Shown: one piece after another, positions 22,573 to 33,544 of the stretch
Layout of the letters: every line of letters starts with the position of its first letter
Numbering within the stretch: position 1 is the stretch's first letter
From: Apus apus
Taxonomy: Eukaryota > Chordata > Aves > Apodiformes > Apodidae
DNA length: 64,000 bases
Reading direction: 5' to 3'
NCBI RefSeq assembly: GCF_020740795.1
Contig: NC_067305.1
Location: forward strand, 186,001 to 250,000
Made by a program: the position numbers and the translations under genes
Notes under the pieces: model-generated
What the model saw: only the letters and a program-made list of their open reading frames with translations
Database searches by the model: none
What the model was told of the DNA's origin: nothing

Positions 22573-25500
22573 TTAAAGCAGTTGTTGGTGTTCTATCAGC
22601 ATGATGTCAACCTTCTCCAGCCGGCTCTTGACAAACGCCACGAGCCTATTCAGTATGCAGGGTCCAAAGATCAAGGTTATCAGAATCATTGTGACTGGCC
22701 CTATCAAGGTGGATATCAGGGTGGTCAGCCAAGGTGAATAGTTAAACCAGGATGTAAAACAGCTTTCCTGCGCCTCTCGTTCCCTTTTCCGTTTTTCCAA
22801 CCCCTCTCGCAGTTTGGCCATCGTGTCCCTCACTATCCCAGTGTGGTCCGCGTATACACAACACTCTTCCCCTAGTGCAGCGCACACTCCCCCTTGCTGT
22901 AAAAACATTAGATCTAGTCCTCTCCGATTCTGCAGCACTACTTCAGATAGTGACCTGAGTGATTGTTCTAGCGCACTTATTGATTGTTCAATTCTAGCCA
23001 GGTCTTCATCCACTGCCATCCTCAAGGCACTGAATTCTTTATTCTGTTGGACCATGGATGCCACTCCTGTGCCTACTCCCACCCCTCCTATGATCATTAG
23101 GGTAGCTATTGTTAGTGCTGTAAAGGGTTCTCGCTTTGACAGATGATGTTGTGGGTTAATCAGAGACTCATGGACAGCGTCTTCGGGATGGTAAAAGACT
23201 TTAGGGACTACAGTTACCTGGACACAATATTCTGAGGATTCATGAAATTTGTCCAACGACAGACAAGGTGTAACTCCCGTGACAGAGCAAACCCACTTGG
23301 TATTGTTGGCCGGTACTAACTACTTTGCAGGGATTTTACCTTGTACTTTACTATCACACAGTTGTTCTTTGTTCTCAGGGACTTTACCTACACACACGCC
23401 GCTTCCCACCACCCGTGCTAGTGTGATCCCTTGCTTTTCTGTCTCCCATATACACTGAGCCGGATTTGAACCATTCATTTGTAGGGGTGGGTTACTTACT
23501 GCTACAGCCTCATAAAAGGGTGGTTTTATTCCGTAGTACAGCCAACAATGCTCCATGAGATTTGGATTAGTTTTGTTCAGTATTTGGTAGCTAGCTTGCA
23601 TCATTTTCCAGAGCGACTCTCTATCAGGAATTTTGGTGGTGTGTCGTTACGGGAGCTTTTATCAGTTTTTCCTGATTGTCTGTCTTTTTAGTCACATAGT
23701 TCTGATTAGGGATAGTCAGGGCTTTGCTGATAACTGCTTGGTTGGGGCCTACTGGCAGCGGATCATTCGGGACGACCTCCTTTTTTATGAGGATTAAGCC
23801 ACCTCGGTCTGTCCCTGGCTCTGAGTACCTTACTCCCCAAACTTTTCCAAGTAACCAACTGTCCTCTTCAGGCTTGGTAACATTTAAGAAGAGGAACTGA
23901 CAACTTTTATGCCACCATCCTCTCGGTGAGGTGCACCCATATGGACCCCACTGAACTTTTAGGTATCTGTCTTTACCACTACCCGATATCCAAAAAGTGG
24001 CTATGGTCTCACATCCCCAGTAATTACAGAAGTACTGACTAGGGGAGTTACAATACCCTTTCCCAGGGTTTGAGCTGGGACTCATGTAAAATACTGTGTC
24101 TACCGTACATCTGGCTTTCGGGACAAGCTGACAGAGAGTGGTACTAAAACTTGGCGCACCTGATGTTATTTGAGTTGCGATAACCTGCTGATCCTTGACT
24201 CGAAGGAGTGACCATTTAAATGGCTGGTGAGGGTGACCTAATGTTACCTGTCCTGTGGTGACAAGTTCTAAAATCAAGATCACACAAAGACATCGTAGCC
24301 CCCCGCCACAGGGGCCATGTCACCGTTGTTTGGGTTCTGCCGGTGTGGAGCTCTCTGTTGCGGCCAGGATGCTTGTTGGCTTGTCGTCCTCTGTTGGCAC
24401 TGGGGTGTACGGGTCACAGGGGCGTCTGATAATCTGGTCCTGTGAACAGAAACTCAAGACACCATCTATGAGGGTGGGGATCATGGCAGAATTAAGCCCT
24501 TTATCCGCAATTGCTTTAACAATTGCTTGTATATCCTTAGGGTTTATTGGTAAGTGGACCCTCTGTCCCCCGTCCATCACCTGGACCAGGAACGCTAGCG
24601 TGGCCGGTGGGACCCAATCGGCACACGCAACCTCTACTCTCTTCCAGTTGGTGACAGGGATGTTTTTCCCTCGCGGTCCCTTTTTATTTGGGATGAGAAT
24701 GTTTTTGCTTTTGACTGTATATATTCCCATTTCCTCCTCCTCTTGAGTTTGAATCTGTAACCGGCCACTCATCCCAGCTGGTGTCTGATCCGAAGTCAGA
24801 GCTCGACTGACCGGCTACTTCCGGTTTCCAGTACCTTTTTGTTGAGCTCCGGCCCCGCCCATTCCCCTTATGGGCGGGCCGCTCCGGGCTCCGGCCCCGC
24901 CCACTTCCCTTATGGGCGGGCCATTCCCTCCCTCTTGGCTCGTCCCCCCCTCCCGGCTTGCTCTGCGCCCGGCTTGGCGGGGGATTTGCCCTACGAAGGC
25001 ATTTTTTCAGATAGCGACTCCGGTTGGCTTTCTGCCCTTCGCTCCTGCTCCCGTCCTCCTCCGCCTCGCTCATGGTCCCATCCTCCTTCTCCTCGCTCAC
25101 ACTCCCCTCACATTCTTTCACCTCCCCCCTCCTTCTGTGGGCACTTGCTGATACCAACTTTTCCTCCCTTTTTCCACTACGGGCATCTTTACCTCGCCCC
25201 CCCTTTTTTGCTCAGCGCCATTTTGGGGCGCATAGGGCGGCGGTTCAGCCCGAACCTCCTCAGACTCTGCTTTCTCCGCGGTGCCCCGAGCCTCCTCCGC
25301 CAACCCGCCCCAGAAGGACTGAGCTCGTTTCTGTCCCTCCGTAAGCGGGTTGGGGTCCAGAGACCGAGGGGACGCATTGCCCTCCCTCAGCTCCGCCACC
25401 CTTAAACCCTCCACAGACTCAGCAAAACCATCATCACCCGGGGGGGTGCAAAGTCTGTGTGGCTGCCCCGACTCCCAACTTCGGGGTGGCCAGCAAACAG

Positions 25501-25588
25501 TTCTTTGCCGCCCTCCAGGTCTCCTGCTCTTGTATAGCCTTCTGCAACGCCTGCACGACTTTCTCCCACGACTTAAGGTGCTTCCCAC
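22573..25588 (-). pseudogene. Broken gag-env fusion frame, provirus copy 1
   Basis: Counterpart of the open frame at 41145-44150. Recognisable in order are a proline-rich gag segment with EPPPYAPQ, a basic Arg/Gly/Ser-rich part with a tandem duplication near 24840-24930 not seen in copy 2, a capsid-like piece (NPKDIQAIVKAIADKGLNSA), the Env leader, and the surface and transmembrane subunits. Lesions are frame changes near 25140, 24730 and 23620 and stops near 24320 and 23318. The transmembrane part (22573-23256) is still open, with [17 protein letters not shown] and the Cys motif. This is a dead copy. Confidence 0.85.
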
Positions 25589-25781
25589 GACCCAAGAACA
25601 TCGTCTCCTTAGCCAACGCTTTAGTGCATTTGTCCCACACCTCAGGGTGGAGAATATCTACCGGCTGGTCAATGACCCCAATTTCCAAAAGCCTTGCAAC
25701 GGCGAGAGTAAAATCTTTAGCCTTACAATCTATACCCCACTGCTTATGTAATTGCAATACGACCTTAACAAGGGCTTCCAT
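25434..25781 (-). pseudogene. Gag matrix region, provirus copy 1
   Basis: A 115-codon stretch starting MEALVKVVLQLHKQWGID that ends at a stop right after a C7 run. It is retroviral matrix-like: helical, with KDFTLAVARLLEIGVID and EVWDKCTKAL, at the expected place downstream of the primer site. There is no Gly at position 2, so no N-myristoylation signal of the usual kind. The following gag region (PPPY) is in another frame, exactly as in copy 2, so this frame break is older than both insertions. Confidence 0.7.
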
Positions 25782-25876
25782 CCTCCTTGTCGGTCCGCTC
25801 CTCCCTGCCGGGCCGGTCCTGCCGCTCCGGCTGCCGCTTTCCTGACTCCAGGCGAATTTCCTGATTCCAGGCGTAT

Positions 25877-25894
25877 TCCCGGGTTTCGGCACCA
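25877..25894 (-). other. Primer binding site, tRNA-Phe type
   Basis: The minus strand reads TGGTGCCGAAACCCGGGA, complementary to the 3' end of vertebrate tRNA-Phe (stem GCCGAAA...TTTCGGC plus CCA). The choice of tRNA-Phe is also known from the HERV-F group. Confidence 0.8.
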
Positions 25895-25896
25895 CT

Positions 25897-26166
25897 TGTT
25901 GCCTTTCGTGAAAGGCGTGACGACCTGGTTCAAGAACGGCACGGCGCCCAACCCCAGGCCGCTCGGTCCATCAGCTCACAGACACCAATGTGGTGGATGG
26001 CAAATGGCGTTTATTAGTGTTTACCGCGGTGTTTATATGAGTTAGGTCTGTGATGTCACTTCCGTCTGCTTACATCGTGAACTAAGTGCTATTGGCTATT
26101 AGGAGAGGGGTCTTATCTTTCCGTACAGCGCAAAATCTTCCGGCCGCCGGACCCTAACTACCCACA
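25897..26166 (-). repeat. 5' LTR of provirus copy 1
   Basis: A 270-bp partner of 22138-22407 with about seven differences, followed in element orientation by two bases and the tRNA-Phe primer site. Confidence 0.9.
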
Positions 26167-26389
26167 GCTACAATAAATTGTATTCATCCCATTTACTCAG
26201 AATCTTGATAACACTACACTTGCATAACACTAAGTTGGGAGTTATGCTTCTAATGCTAAGATGCAAAAACACACTATATTTCATTTCTAACATTATTATT
26301 ACTCCATTAAACCTATTCTAGGGTTTGGTTTTTTTTCAACCTTACAGTCTTTCTCCCTTACACCCCTTTTGACCTTCCCATAGGAGGGT

Positions 26390-26960
26390 ACTGGAGGGAT
26401 AACAGAGAGCACCTGTAAAAAAAAAACAACCACCAAACCCCCACCAATGAAAACTGAAACCCCAACCAACCAAAGCAAACAGAAAACCTGAACCAACTAA
26501 AACAAGTCACAAAAAAACCCAACCAACCAAAACAAAAAAAACAAACCCTGAACTACCAAAAAAACCCTAGCCAACCAACTGAAAAAATCCCAACTAAAAA
26601 ATAAAACAACAGAAAACAAAGTGAAAAACTCCCCCAACCAGCCAAAACACTAAACAACCATCCAACCAAATAAAAATCACAGTGAAGCATAAAAAAAAAA
26701 AGTGAACCAATAAACCAAAAAAACCAAACCAATCACCCAGCTGAAAACCCCTCCAACCTACCAAGAATCAAAAAAAATCCAACCAACCAAAACCAACCCC
26801 AAACAACAACAAAAAACAAACAACACAACCCCAACCATCCAACCAACTGAAAAAACCTCCAAGCAACCAACCACTGAGAAGAACTCCAGCAAATCAAAGA
26901 AGCAACCAAAAAACACCAAACCAACCAATAAAACCCCAGCCAGAACTGTCCTTCAGGCTC
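26390..26960. repeat. A/C low-complexity stretch (AACC-like)
   Basis: Irregular runs of AACCAACC, AAAACAAACC and AAAAAACC on the plus strand with almost no G. It is not a clean tandem unit. There are no genes; opposite-strand translations are Trp/Leu/Val-rich artefacts. The 26173-26389 interval before it shows nothing recognisable. Confidence 0.7.
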
Positions 26961-27485
26961 TAACATCACTCATTTGCTTCCTACATGCAAGTGTGCATGT
27001 TGCATACCCACACCTATGCTCTTGTGCCTTCACAGAAGCTCCTTTGAACACACAAAGTCAGGTTGAACAACCTCCACATTCATGCTACAAGTACCACACC
27101 CAGCTATACAGAAGATCATTTTGATCTCACCTGCTGCAAATACATCCTCTCCCAGGGCCCTAGCACCAGCCTGATATTGGACAGACAGGAAAGCCAGCCT
27201 GAGATGAGCCACAGATGGCTGCAATTAGCCACTAATTGCACTCCATTGCTGGGGATCAGAGGAGAGAAGGAACACCTGGGGAAGCAGCCTGCCACAGGCC
27301 CCGTGAATGAGTCTCACTGCTTTCTGCTGAGCTGCCCATAACAAATCCCAGTATTTTCAGGTATTTCAGAGAACACATCACACTGAAAGGACAGTGGGGA
27401 GCAAAACAAACAGACAAAAATATTAGCACTTGATGATGCTAAGTGGCCAAAACGGTTTTATTTCCCCATTGTATTTTCCCTTCAG

Positions 27486-27832
27486 GGCCAGGCAGGCCAG
27501 CAGCAGAGTGCAGGAAGCTGCCTCCCTGCTGGCAAACCCCATGTTCCGTCAGAGATCTCCTGTCCAGCCCTTCCGTGCTGCCTCCGCGGCCCTGGCTGGG
27601 CTGGCCCCCAACACCCCTGCAGCCAGGGCAGGCTGGCAGGAAGGGTTTGATCTGTCCTGGGGCACTGAAGGCCCCACACAGAGCTCCCTGCTCTCCATCA
27701 GCCTGGGGCAGGCTGCACAGCCACACGTCCTCAAGACAACTCCAGTGCTAGGGCTGAGGAGGGTCTGGCCCAGGGGGCAGAACCACAGCCCAGAGCACAG
27801 AACTGCTCTCTGTTCCCTACCAGCCTCCCCAG
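27486..27832 (+). other. Candidate exon, no identity
   Basis: A good acceptor (GTATTTTCCCTTCAG) and an optimal donor (CCCCAG then GTAAGA) bound a 347-bp stretch that is open in one frame through the whole interval (residues such as ARQASSRVQEAASLLANPMF). No neighbouring compatible exon was found, so it may be noncoding or chance. Low confidence. Confidence 0.2.
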
Positions 27833-28730
27833 GTAAGAGAAAAGGAGAATAAGGAAGAGAGACTTCAGGGATAGAAAGTAAAACTGGAGCAGGGAAGGGG
27901 CAGAAACAGGTGGGATGAGGAACAAACATAGACAAGTAGATACAAACACAGGGAGCACCTGAGGAGGCAGAGATTAGTGTCCCTTGTGGCTCGGGAGAGG
28001 GTCCAGGGCTCTACCCAGCACCCGCTGGATCTGGGTCCTGCAGAGCACAAGCTGCTGCCAAGGCCTGTCCTGGAGCTCTGGGAGCAGCTGCAGGAAGGGA
28101 GAGGAAGGAGGCAGAGGCTGGGCTGCCCGTCCCCCTGGCTTGGATCAAGTGTGTCAGATGGGAGGGAAATCCTGACCCCTCCTGGATCCCCCAGGGCCTG
28201 GCCCACCCGAGCTCTAACACCCAAGCCAGGTCCAGCACAGTCTGCCAGTGCTGTGCACACACACCAGCCCCTGCACACCCTTTTCCAGCCCAGATTTATC
28301 CCCCAGAGCTCACATTTACCCCGAGGGCTCAAATTTACCCCTCAGAGGTCCCATTGATGCCCTGAGGGGCAGATTTACCCCTCTGTGAGCATCACATTGT
28401 CAGCCAGAGAGGCTGATCATGAGACACTTGGACACCACGGACTGTGACCCAGAACGAACCTTCTCATGAGGATCAGCAAAAACAGATTACAAAAGTCTGA
28501 TTTATTTTTTGTTTCTCCTTTTTCAGAAGTAATAATAATAAAAAAACCCACACACAAACACACACACAAAACAACAACAAAAGAACCACAGAGTGACAAG
28601 CTTGAATAAACAGGAAAGAAAAAGGGCTTTTTTAAATGGCAAAAGGACACTGTGTCAGATTCCCAATGACAGGAATGATCCATTCCCTGCTAAAGGAACA
28701 AAACAGGTGTAATAAGAGAAACATTTCTCA

Positions 28731-28925
28731 CAAAAGCAGTGGAAGAACCACAGTTACCTCTGGCTCCTCCTCTGTGGCCCCTCACAAACCAGCCTTGAAA
28801 CTCAAGCTCAGCTCCACAAATGCTGATAAGCAGCACAACCTCTTGGTCCTACCTGGCTGTTCTTCACAAAACCAGCAGAAGAACCACAGAGACCTCCTGC
28901 TCCTCAGTGGCACCACCAATCATCC
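28731..28925. repeat. Imperfect two-copy direct repeat
   Basis: CACAAAAGCAGTGGAAGAACC near 28731 recurs as CACAAAACCAGCAGAAGAACC near 28866. Both are followed by ACAG, then CTCC-rich sequence and GGCACC/GGCCCC. The period is about 135 bp with clear divergence. Confidence 0.45.
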
Positions 28926-29599
28926 TGCTTGCAGATGCAAGAGCTCCAGCACAGCCCAAACCTGAGCTCCCAGGGTGGCAGTGACCAGGCAGCTTTGCTT
29001 TGCACTCGTCAGCTGCCACAGGGCTGGCACAGGTGGCACAGACACCTCTGCTGTTTGAGTCTTGCTCCTTTCAGCCCCAAGTCTGCCCACGATCCTTCCC
29101 AGCACAGCTCCAGACCGTACCATGGGAAAGTTTTCATCTCCTGCTGGCAAATCGACTCCTCCTCAAATATTATTATCAGCACCCACCAACACTTCCACAC
29201 AGGTCTGGGGCTTCCCAGAGCCAGGTTGCTTGGGAACACACCCAAAGTGGGTAAAAAGCTCCAAGGCCAAATCCTGGGACAAGGTCAATATTCACAGACA
29301 CATGAAAGATAAAATAACAAGCACAACATGCTGTTTCAAATATGGAAAAACATTTTTGTGAATTGTGCCAAATATTTGCAAATATGTAGGTAAAACTGCC
29401 CGACTAGAAGACAAAGCAGATATTTTAGTCCGTGAAATCAATGCATGTGCAGCCAGAGACAACAAACTGAAAAGCATGAATTAAGGAGTTTCAAGATGCA
29501 TTTTCCAGATGCCAGGATGATCACCAGGCAGAGGCTGACAGGCTTGAATCCAAAGCTGCTGAACCACTGAAGTCATGGGACCACACTGAAACTTCAGAG

Positions 29600-30450
29600 G
29601 GATGATCTTTTAAGGGGGGAGGGGCTATAGGTACCCTGGTTGATCAGTTCTGGGAGGGACTTGCGGGTCTGGGATGGATTGAGGGGATCCTGTAGGGGTC
29701 CAGGACAGGGGGTTGAAAGGGACTGAGGGATCCTAGAGAAGATGGGGAGTCCTGCGAGGGATTGGGATGGGTCCTGATAGGCTCCGGGGGGTGGGGGGGT
29801 CCTAGGGGAGACTCTGGGGGTCCCTGGGGGAGTCTGAGAGGGATTTGGTTGGTCCTGGGAGGAACTGGGGGAGTCCTGGGGGGAGTGGGATTGGAGGGGG
29901 TCTGGGAGGGGTTCTGGGAGGGGGCTGTGCAGGTCCTGGGAGGGTCTTGGGAGGTCCTGGAAGGTTTAGGGGGTCTGGAAGGGATTGGGGGAGTCTTCAG
30001 TGGGTCCTGAGTGTGTGCAAGAGGCATTGGGGGAGTCCTAGGGGGAGCTGTGGGTGTTCCTGGGGCAGATTAAGAGGGATTTGAGGTCCCATGGCAGGCT
30101 ATGGGGATTCCTGGTGGTTCCTGGGTGTATAGGTCCTGGGAGGGACTGGGGGGGGGGGGGTGGGCCTAGGGAGGGTTGTGGGTGTCCCTATAGGGTCCAG
30201 CAGTGGGCAGGTTTTGAGGGATTTGGGGTTCTAGGAGGGCTATGGGGGCCCTTTGGGGGGTCTGGGAGGGACTGGGAGGGGGGGAATCTGTGAGTTCCAA
30301 GAGGGGGCTGTGTGGGTCCTGGGAGGGTGTTGAGGGGTCCTGGGAGGGATTGAGGGCGTCCTCAGGGTTGAGAAAGATTGGGGGGCCTGGGGAGGGCTCT
30401 GGGGTCCTTGGCTGGTCTGTGAGGGTCCCTGGGGGTCTGCGGCATCAGCT
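29600..30450. repeat. G-rich minisatellite
   Basis: Irregular tandem repeats of about 25-35 bp built on TCCTGGGAGGGACTGGGGGAG and GGTCCTGGGAGGG. The plus strand carries many runs of three to ten G's, including G10 near 30149-30158. No coding content is supported despite long open frames, which follow from the repeat composition. Confidence 0.8.
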
Positions 30451-30586
30451 CAAACCCCAGCTGGCAGCAGAGCTGTTGGCCTATCCCTGCAGCTCCCCAG
30501 CACGGCGTGACATGGAGTTTCAGTACAGCGAGGCTCTGATCCACCCCTTCCTGCCTGGCCAGGCTGTGGCTGCTGCAGACGAGTGT

Positions 30587-30952
30587 CTAGGGCCTCAGCT
30601 TCCCAAGGTTCCTGCTGCAGAGCCACAGATCCCGGCCAGCTGCTGCCCGCTCTGACTCCTCCTGCCTTGCCTTCAGGATCTGTCTCAACCAGTCCAGAGA
30701 TTCCAGGGGTTTGGCGTTGTTGGGACTCACAGGCCCTGAACAGAAAGCAGCAAGAAGAAAAGCCTGCAAACATGCTCGGTTGGCGCTCAGGGGCAGTAGT
30801 CGCTGTGCCACGTTGCCCAGGGCTGGCTGCCAGGCCTTGCCCACCCAAATACCTGATGGCCATACTCTCCACGGAGCCTCCTGGGTACCCTGGGCTTGCA
30901 GAGCAAGGAGGACAAGGAGGCTGATGGGCCACAAGGTCTCTGCCTGCCCCAT
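30587..30952 (-). CDS. Candidate two-exon secreted peptide, 82 residues
   Basis: Exon 1 coding is 30853-30952 and exon 2 is 30587-30735, separated by a 117-bp intron. The start is in a fair context (AGCACCATGG). Residues 1-22 form a signal peptide: polar MGQAETLWP, then hydrophobic ISLLVLLALQA and small residues before a likely cut near QG/TQ. The donor is CATCAG/GTATTT. The acceptor has a strong pyrimidine tract (CTTCTTGCTGCTTTCTGTTCAG). Both sides are phase 1 and join without a stop. The mature part carries a helical ESLDWLRQILKARQEESERA and a single Cys (LWLCSRNLG). No dibasic processing site or known hormone family is recognised. There is no clear TATA box upstream. The intron is also open in the unspliced frame, which weakens the case. 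A real secreted peptide is likely but unproven. Confidence 0.45.
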   Translation of the reverse strand: MGQAETLWPISLLVLLALQAQGTQEAPWRVWPSGIWVGKAWQPALGNVAQRLLPLSANRACLQAFLLAAFCSGPVSPNNAKPLESLDWLRQILKARQEESERAAAGRDLWLCSRNLGKLRP

Positions 30953-31079
30953 GGTGCTGGTGCTCTTGTTTTCACCGCTGCTGCTGCTGCCACCATGGCC
31001 AGGAGGAAAACAGCAGGGAACCCTGCTGGCCTTTGTTGTGTGGTGCTTCTGGGAGGTTGAGTGACCACGGCAACCCATA

Positions 31080-31325
31080 AGTGTCCTCTTAGTACCCCAC
31101 AGTTGCTGTGTAAGTGCCCTATACCTGCCCCATACATTCCCTATCAGTGCCCCAAAGCCACTCCATAAGGGCCCTATAAGAGCCCCATAGTTGCCCCATA
31201 TGTGACCCTATAGCTGCCCCATAAGTGCCTTATAGCCAACCCACAAGTACCCCATAACTGCCTCATAGGTACCCTGAGAACGCCCCATAACTGCCCCATA
31301 GCTGCCCCCTAACTGCCCCATGACT
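31080..31325. repeat. Short-unit repeat, CTGCCCCATA type
   Basis: Imperfect tandem units of about 10-20 bp (AACTGCCCCATAGCTGCCCC, AAGTGCCCTATA, AAGTGCCTTATAGC) that degrade at both ends. Confidence 0.75.
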
Positions 31326-31399
31326 GCTGCCCCAGGAATACCTGTGAGTGGATGTGCCCTGCACCTGGTATGGGAATGGGAAGGCTTTGGAATGAAATG

Positions 31400-31870
31400 G
31401 GGGGGCTTGGGGGCCAGAAGGGAGGTGGGGGGCTCTCGTGGCCCCACCACTTCCTTTGGCCACAGCCCCTCCCTTTATCCACACCCTTTGGGTTGGCTTT
31501 TCCCCCAGGCCCCGCCTCCTGCACTTACCCAGTTAGTTGGCTCTACCCCTCCACGGCCCCGCCCCTGCCTCCGGCCCCACCTCTTCCCTTTCTGCACCTC
31601 CTATTGGCTGGCTCTGCCTCGGACCCGCCCCGTTTCCTCCGTGGCCCCGCCCTCTCTGCTCACGCCCCTCCGAGGCTCCACCCCCTCTCCACACTCTACG
31701 CCCCTCCTGGCTGTGCCCCATGAGTGGCCCCACCCCCACCTCTTCCCGACTCCGCCCCCTTGTTTATGCACACCATTGGTTGGCTCGGTGCCTCCCAAGC
31801 CCCGCCCCCTCTGCCTGACCCTTCCCCACCTCTCCCTGGCCCATCCCATCCCTGACTTTGCCCATAATAC
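31400..31870. other. C-rich region with GC and CCAAT boxes
   Basis: The plus strand holds many CCCCGCCC words, complementary to GC boxes, with ATTGGCTGG (near 31602) and ATTGGTTGG (near 31776), complementary to CCAAT. The words recur loosely every 50-170 bp (TTGGCTCTGCC, CCCCGCCCCT). It could be a promoter-like island or simply a decayed minisatellite; no transcript start is evident. Confidence 0.4.
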
Positions 31871-31871
31871 T

Positions 31872-32757
31872 GGACGACATCATAATGGGTAATGACATAA
31901 TTGGTTACATCATTATGTGTTACACATAATTTGTGACATCATAATGGGTGACATCACAAAATGAAACATCCTAATGGAAGACAGCACAATGGAAGACATC
32001 ATAATGGGTGACATCATAAGTGATACCAAAATAGGTGACATCATAATTGAAGATATCACCATGGATGACATCAGAATGGAAGACATCTGAATGTATGATG
32101 TCATAATGGGTGTCATGATAATGGTTGACATCATAATGAGTGATATCGTCATGTGTGACGTCATAATGCAGGACATAATGGGGGATGTCCTAAGGGGTTA
32201 CATCATACTGAGTATCATCATAATGAAAGATGTGACAATGGGTGACATTATAATAGGTGACATCACAATAAAAGACATCATATTTGGTGATGTCATAATG
32301 GATGACATCATAATGGGTGATGTCATATTTGGTGATGTCATAATGGGTGATGTCATAGTGGGTGACATCATAGTTGGTGATGTCATAATGGATTATAATA
32401 TAACAGAGGACATGATAATGGGTTGATGCCATTAGTAGTGACATCCTAATGGATGACATAATTGATTTGACGTCATAATGGGAGCATCAATAAGAAAGGC
32501 ATCCTAATGGAAGATGTCATAATGAGTGACATCATAATAGTTGAAATCATAGTGGGTGACACCATATTGAGTGGCATCATAATGGGTGACGTCATGAGTG
32601 ATACCAAAATCGGTGATGTCATAATTGAAGACATCATGATGGATAATATCAGAATGGAAGGCGTTGCAGCAGGTGACATCCGAATGTATGACATCATAAT
32701 GTATGACATCATAATGGGTGATATTGTCATGTGTGATGTCATAATGGAGGACATAAT
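31872..32757. repeat. 15-bp minisatellite, left part
   Basis: Tandem array of a 15-bp unit, GATGTCATAATGGGT/GACATCATAATGGGT with variants (CATATT, CATAGTTGG). Because 15 is a multiple of three, long false open frames arise on both strands. Longer-range order exists: the phrase GTGATATTGTCATGTGTGA recurs near 32140, 32722 and 37195. The array is split by the provirus at 32758-36368. Confidence 0.95.
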
Positions 32758-33192
32758 TGCCGGCGGCGAGGGAAGCAAGCAGTCCAGAATCAATGTGATC
32801 GATAAAGCAAGCTCCGATTTATTGAATACACAGTGTTACTTTTATACCCTTTTCCAAACCTACATGTAGTGAATTCATTGGATAGTAACTACTTGTAGTG
32901 ATTTCACTGGACGGTAACTACTTGTAGTGATTTTACTGGACAGTAACTACTTGCAGTGATTTTACTGGATAGCGACACATATCTGAGTTCCAGGGTTCTT
33001 CCTTGTTTTCTATTATTCTACTTCTCTACCTTGTCCTTGAGTTAGTTTAAGCTAACAGAGAGATTGTTTATACTTGTGTTAGGCTAAAAAAAAAGAGATT
33101 GCTTGTACAGCTGCTATTTGTGTTACACTCTCAAGGCCTCTCGAGGAGATAGCAAGGGCCCATGGCCCTGCTGCTCAAGCCATTCTGCAACA
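32758..33192 (-). repeat. 3' LTR of beta-like provirus (435 bp)
   Basis: The minus strand runs TGTTGCAGAATGGCTTGAGC to CTCGCCGCCGGCA. It contains four copies of a ~29-bp unit (GTAACTACTTGTAGTGATTT type), one more than the 5' LTR, which accounts for most of the 31-bp length difference. The polypurine tract lies directly upstream in element orientation (plus-strand AATTCCCCCTTTTTCTTTTT, from 33193). Confidence 0.9.
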
Positions 33193-33540
33193 AATTCCCC
33201 CTTTTTCTTTTTGTACAAGCAATATCTTATCAGACAATCTTGTTACATTTTTCATAATACAATGGTAAGCTATCTTTATTACAATCACAATAAGCAATAG
33301 CATAGTGACCCAATGCAATCCCTCTGTAATGATTGATATCAGCCAAGGAGAAATTCCTCCAAATATGGATGTCAGCCAGGAGTCAAATGGACTGTTACTG
33401 TATTCCTTAAACTGACTCCGGTCATAAGAGGGCATCCCTATTAAGCATGTACGAAATGGGTCAGCAGCTGATGCAAGAGATAAACAAAAAGCTGATTGTC
33501 CAGATGGTAATATGGACATATTTCGGTCGTCCAAACTCAA
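33175..33540 (-). pseudogene. Env transmembrane C-terminal remnant
   Basis: The last ~120 codons of env. They hold the region before the membrane (FDSWLTSIFGGISPW), a membrane span (WVTMLLLIVIVIKIAYHCIM) and a short Lys-rich cytoplasmic tail. The frame continues into the 3' LTR, where its stop codon lies, so env overlaps U3 by about six codons. The surface subunit, fusion peptide and Cys motif are deleted. Confidence 0.75.
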
Positions 33541-33544
33541 AGGC

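Larger units (their letters stand above)
22138..26166 (-). mobile_element. Deleted gamma-type provirus, copy 1 (pol-less)
   Basis: A provirus in minus orientation with two 270-bp LTRs (25897-26166 is the 5' LTR, 22138-22407 the 3' LTR). It is flanked by a perfect 6-bp target duplication GCTACA (22132-22137 and 26167-26172). The LTRs differ at about seven positions. The internal part has a tRNA-Phe primer site, a gag matrix region, a proline-rich region with PPPY, a piece of capsid and then env; pol is absent. The same internal deletion is present in the copy at 40532-44608, so the deleted form itself was copied. The open frame is broken by three frameshifts and at least two stops. Confidence 0.9.
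26961..29590. other. Mostly unassigned unique DNA
   Basis: Normal-complexity DNA with many short overlapping open frames on both strands, none with family motifs. It holds one splice-bounded candidate exon (27486-27832), short repeats of a CAGATTTACCCCTC-like phrase at 28290-28390, a CA-rich run at 28545-28575 and an imperfect direct repeat at 28731-28925. Confidence 0.5.

Noticed and set aside
25350-25845. Plus-strand frames over the 22-26 kb provirus
   Set aside because: Shadows of the minus-strand gag region; no motifs in this orientation.
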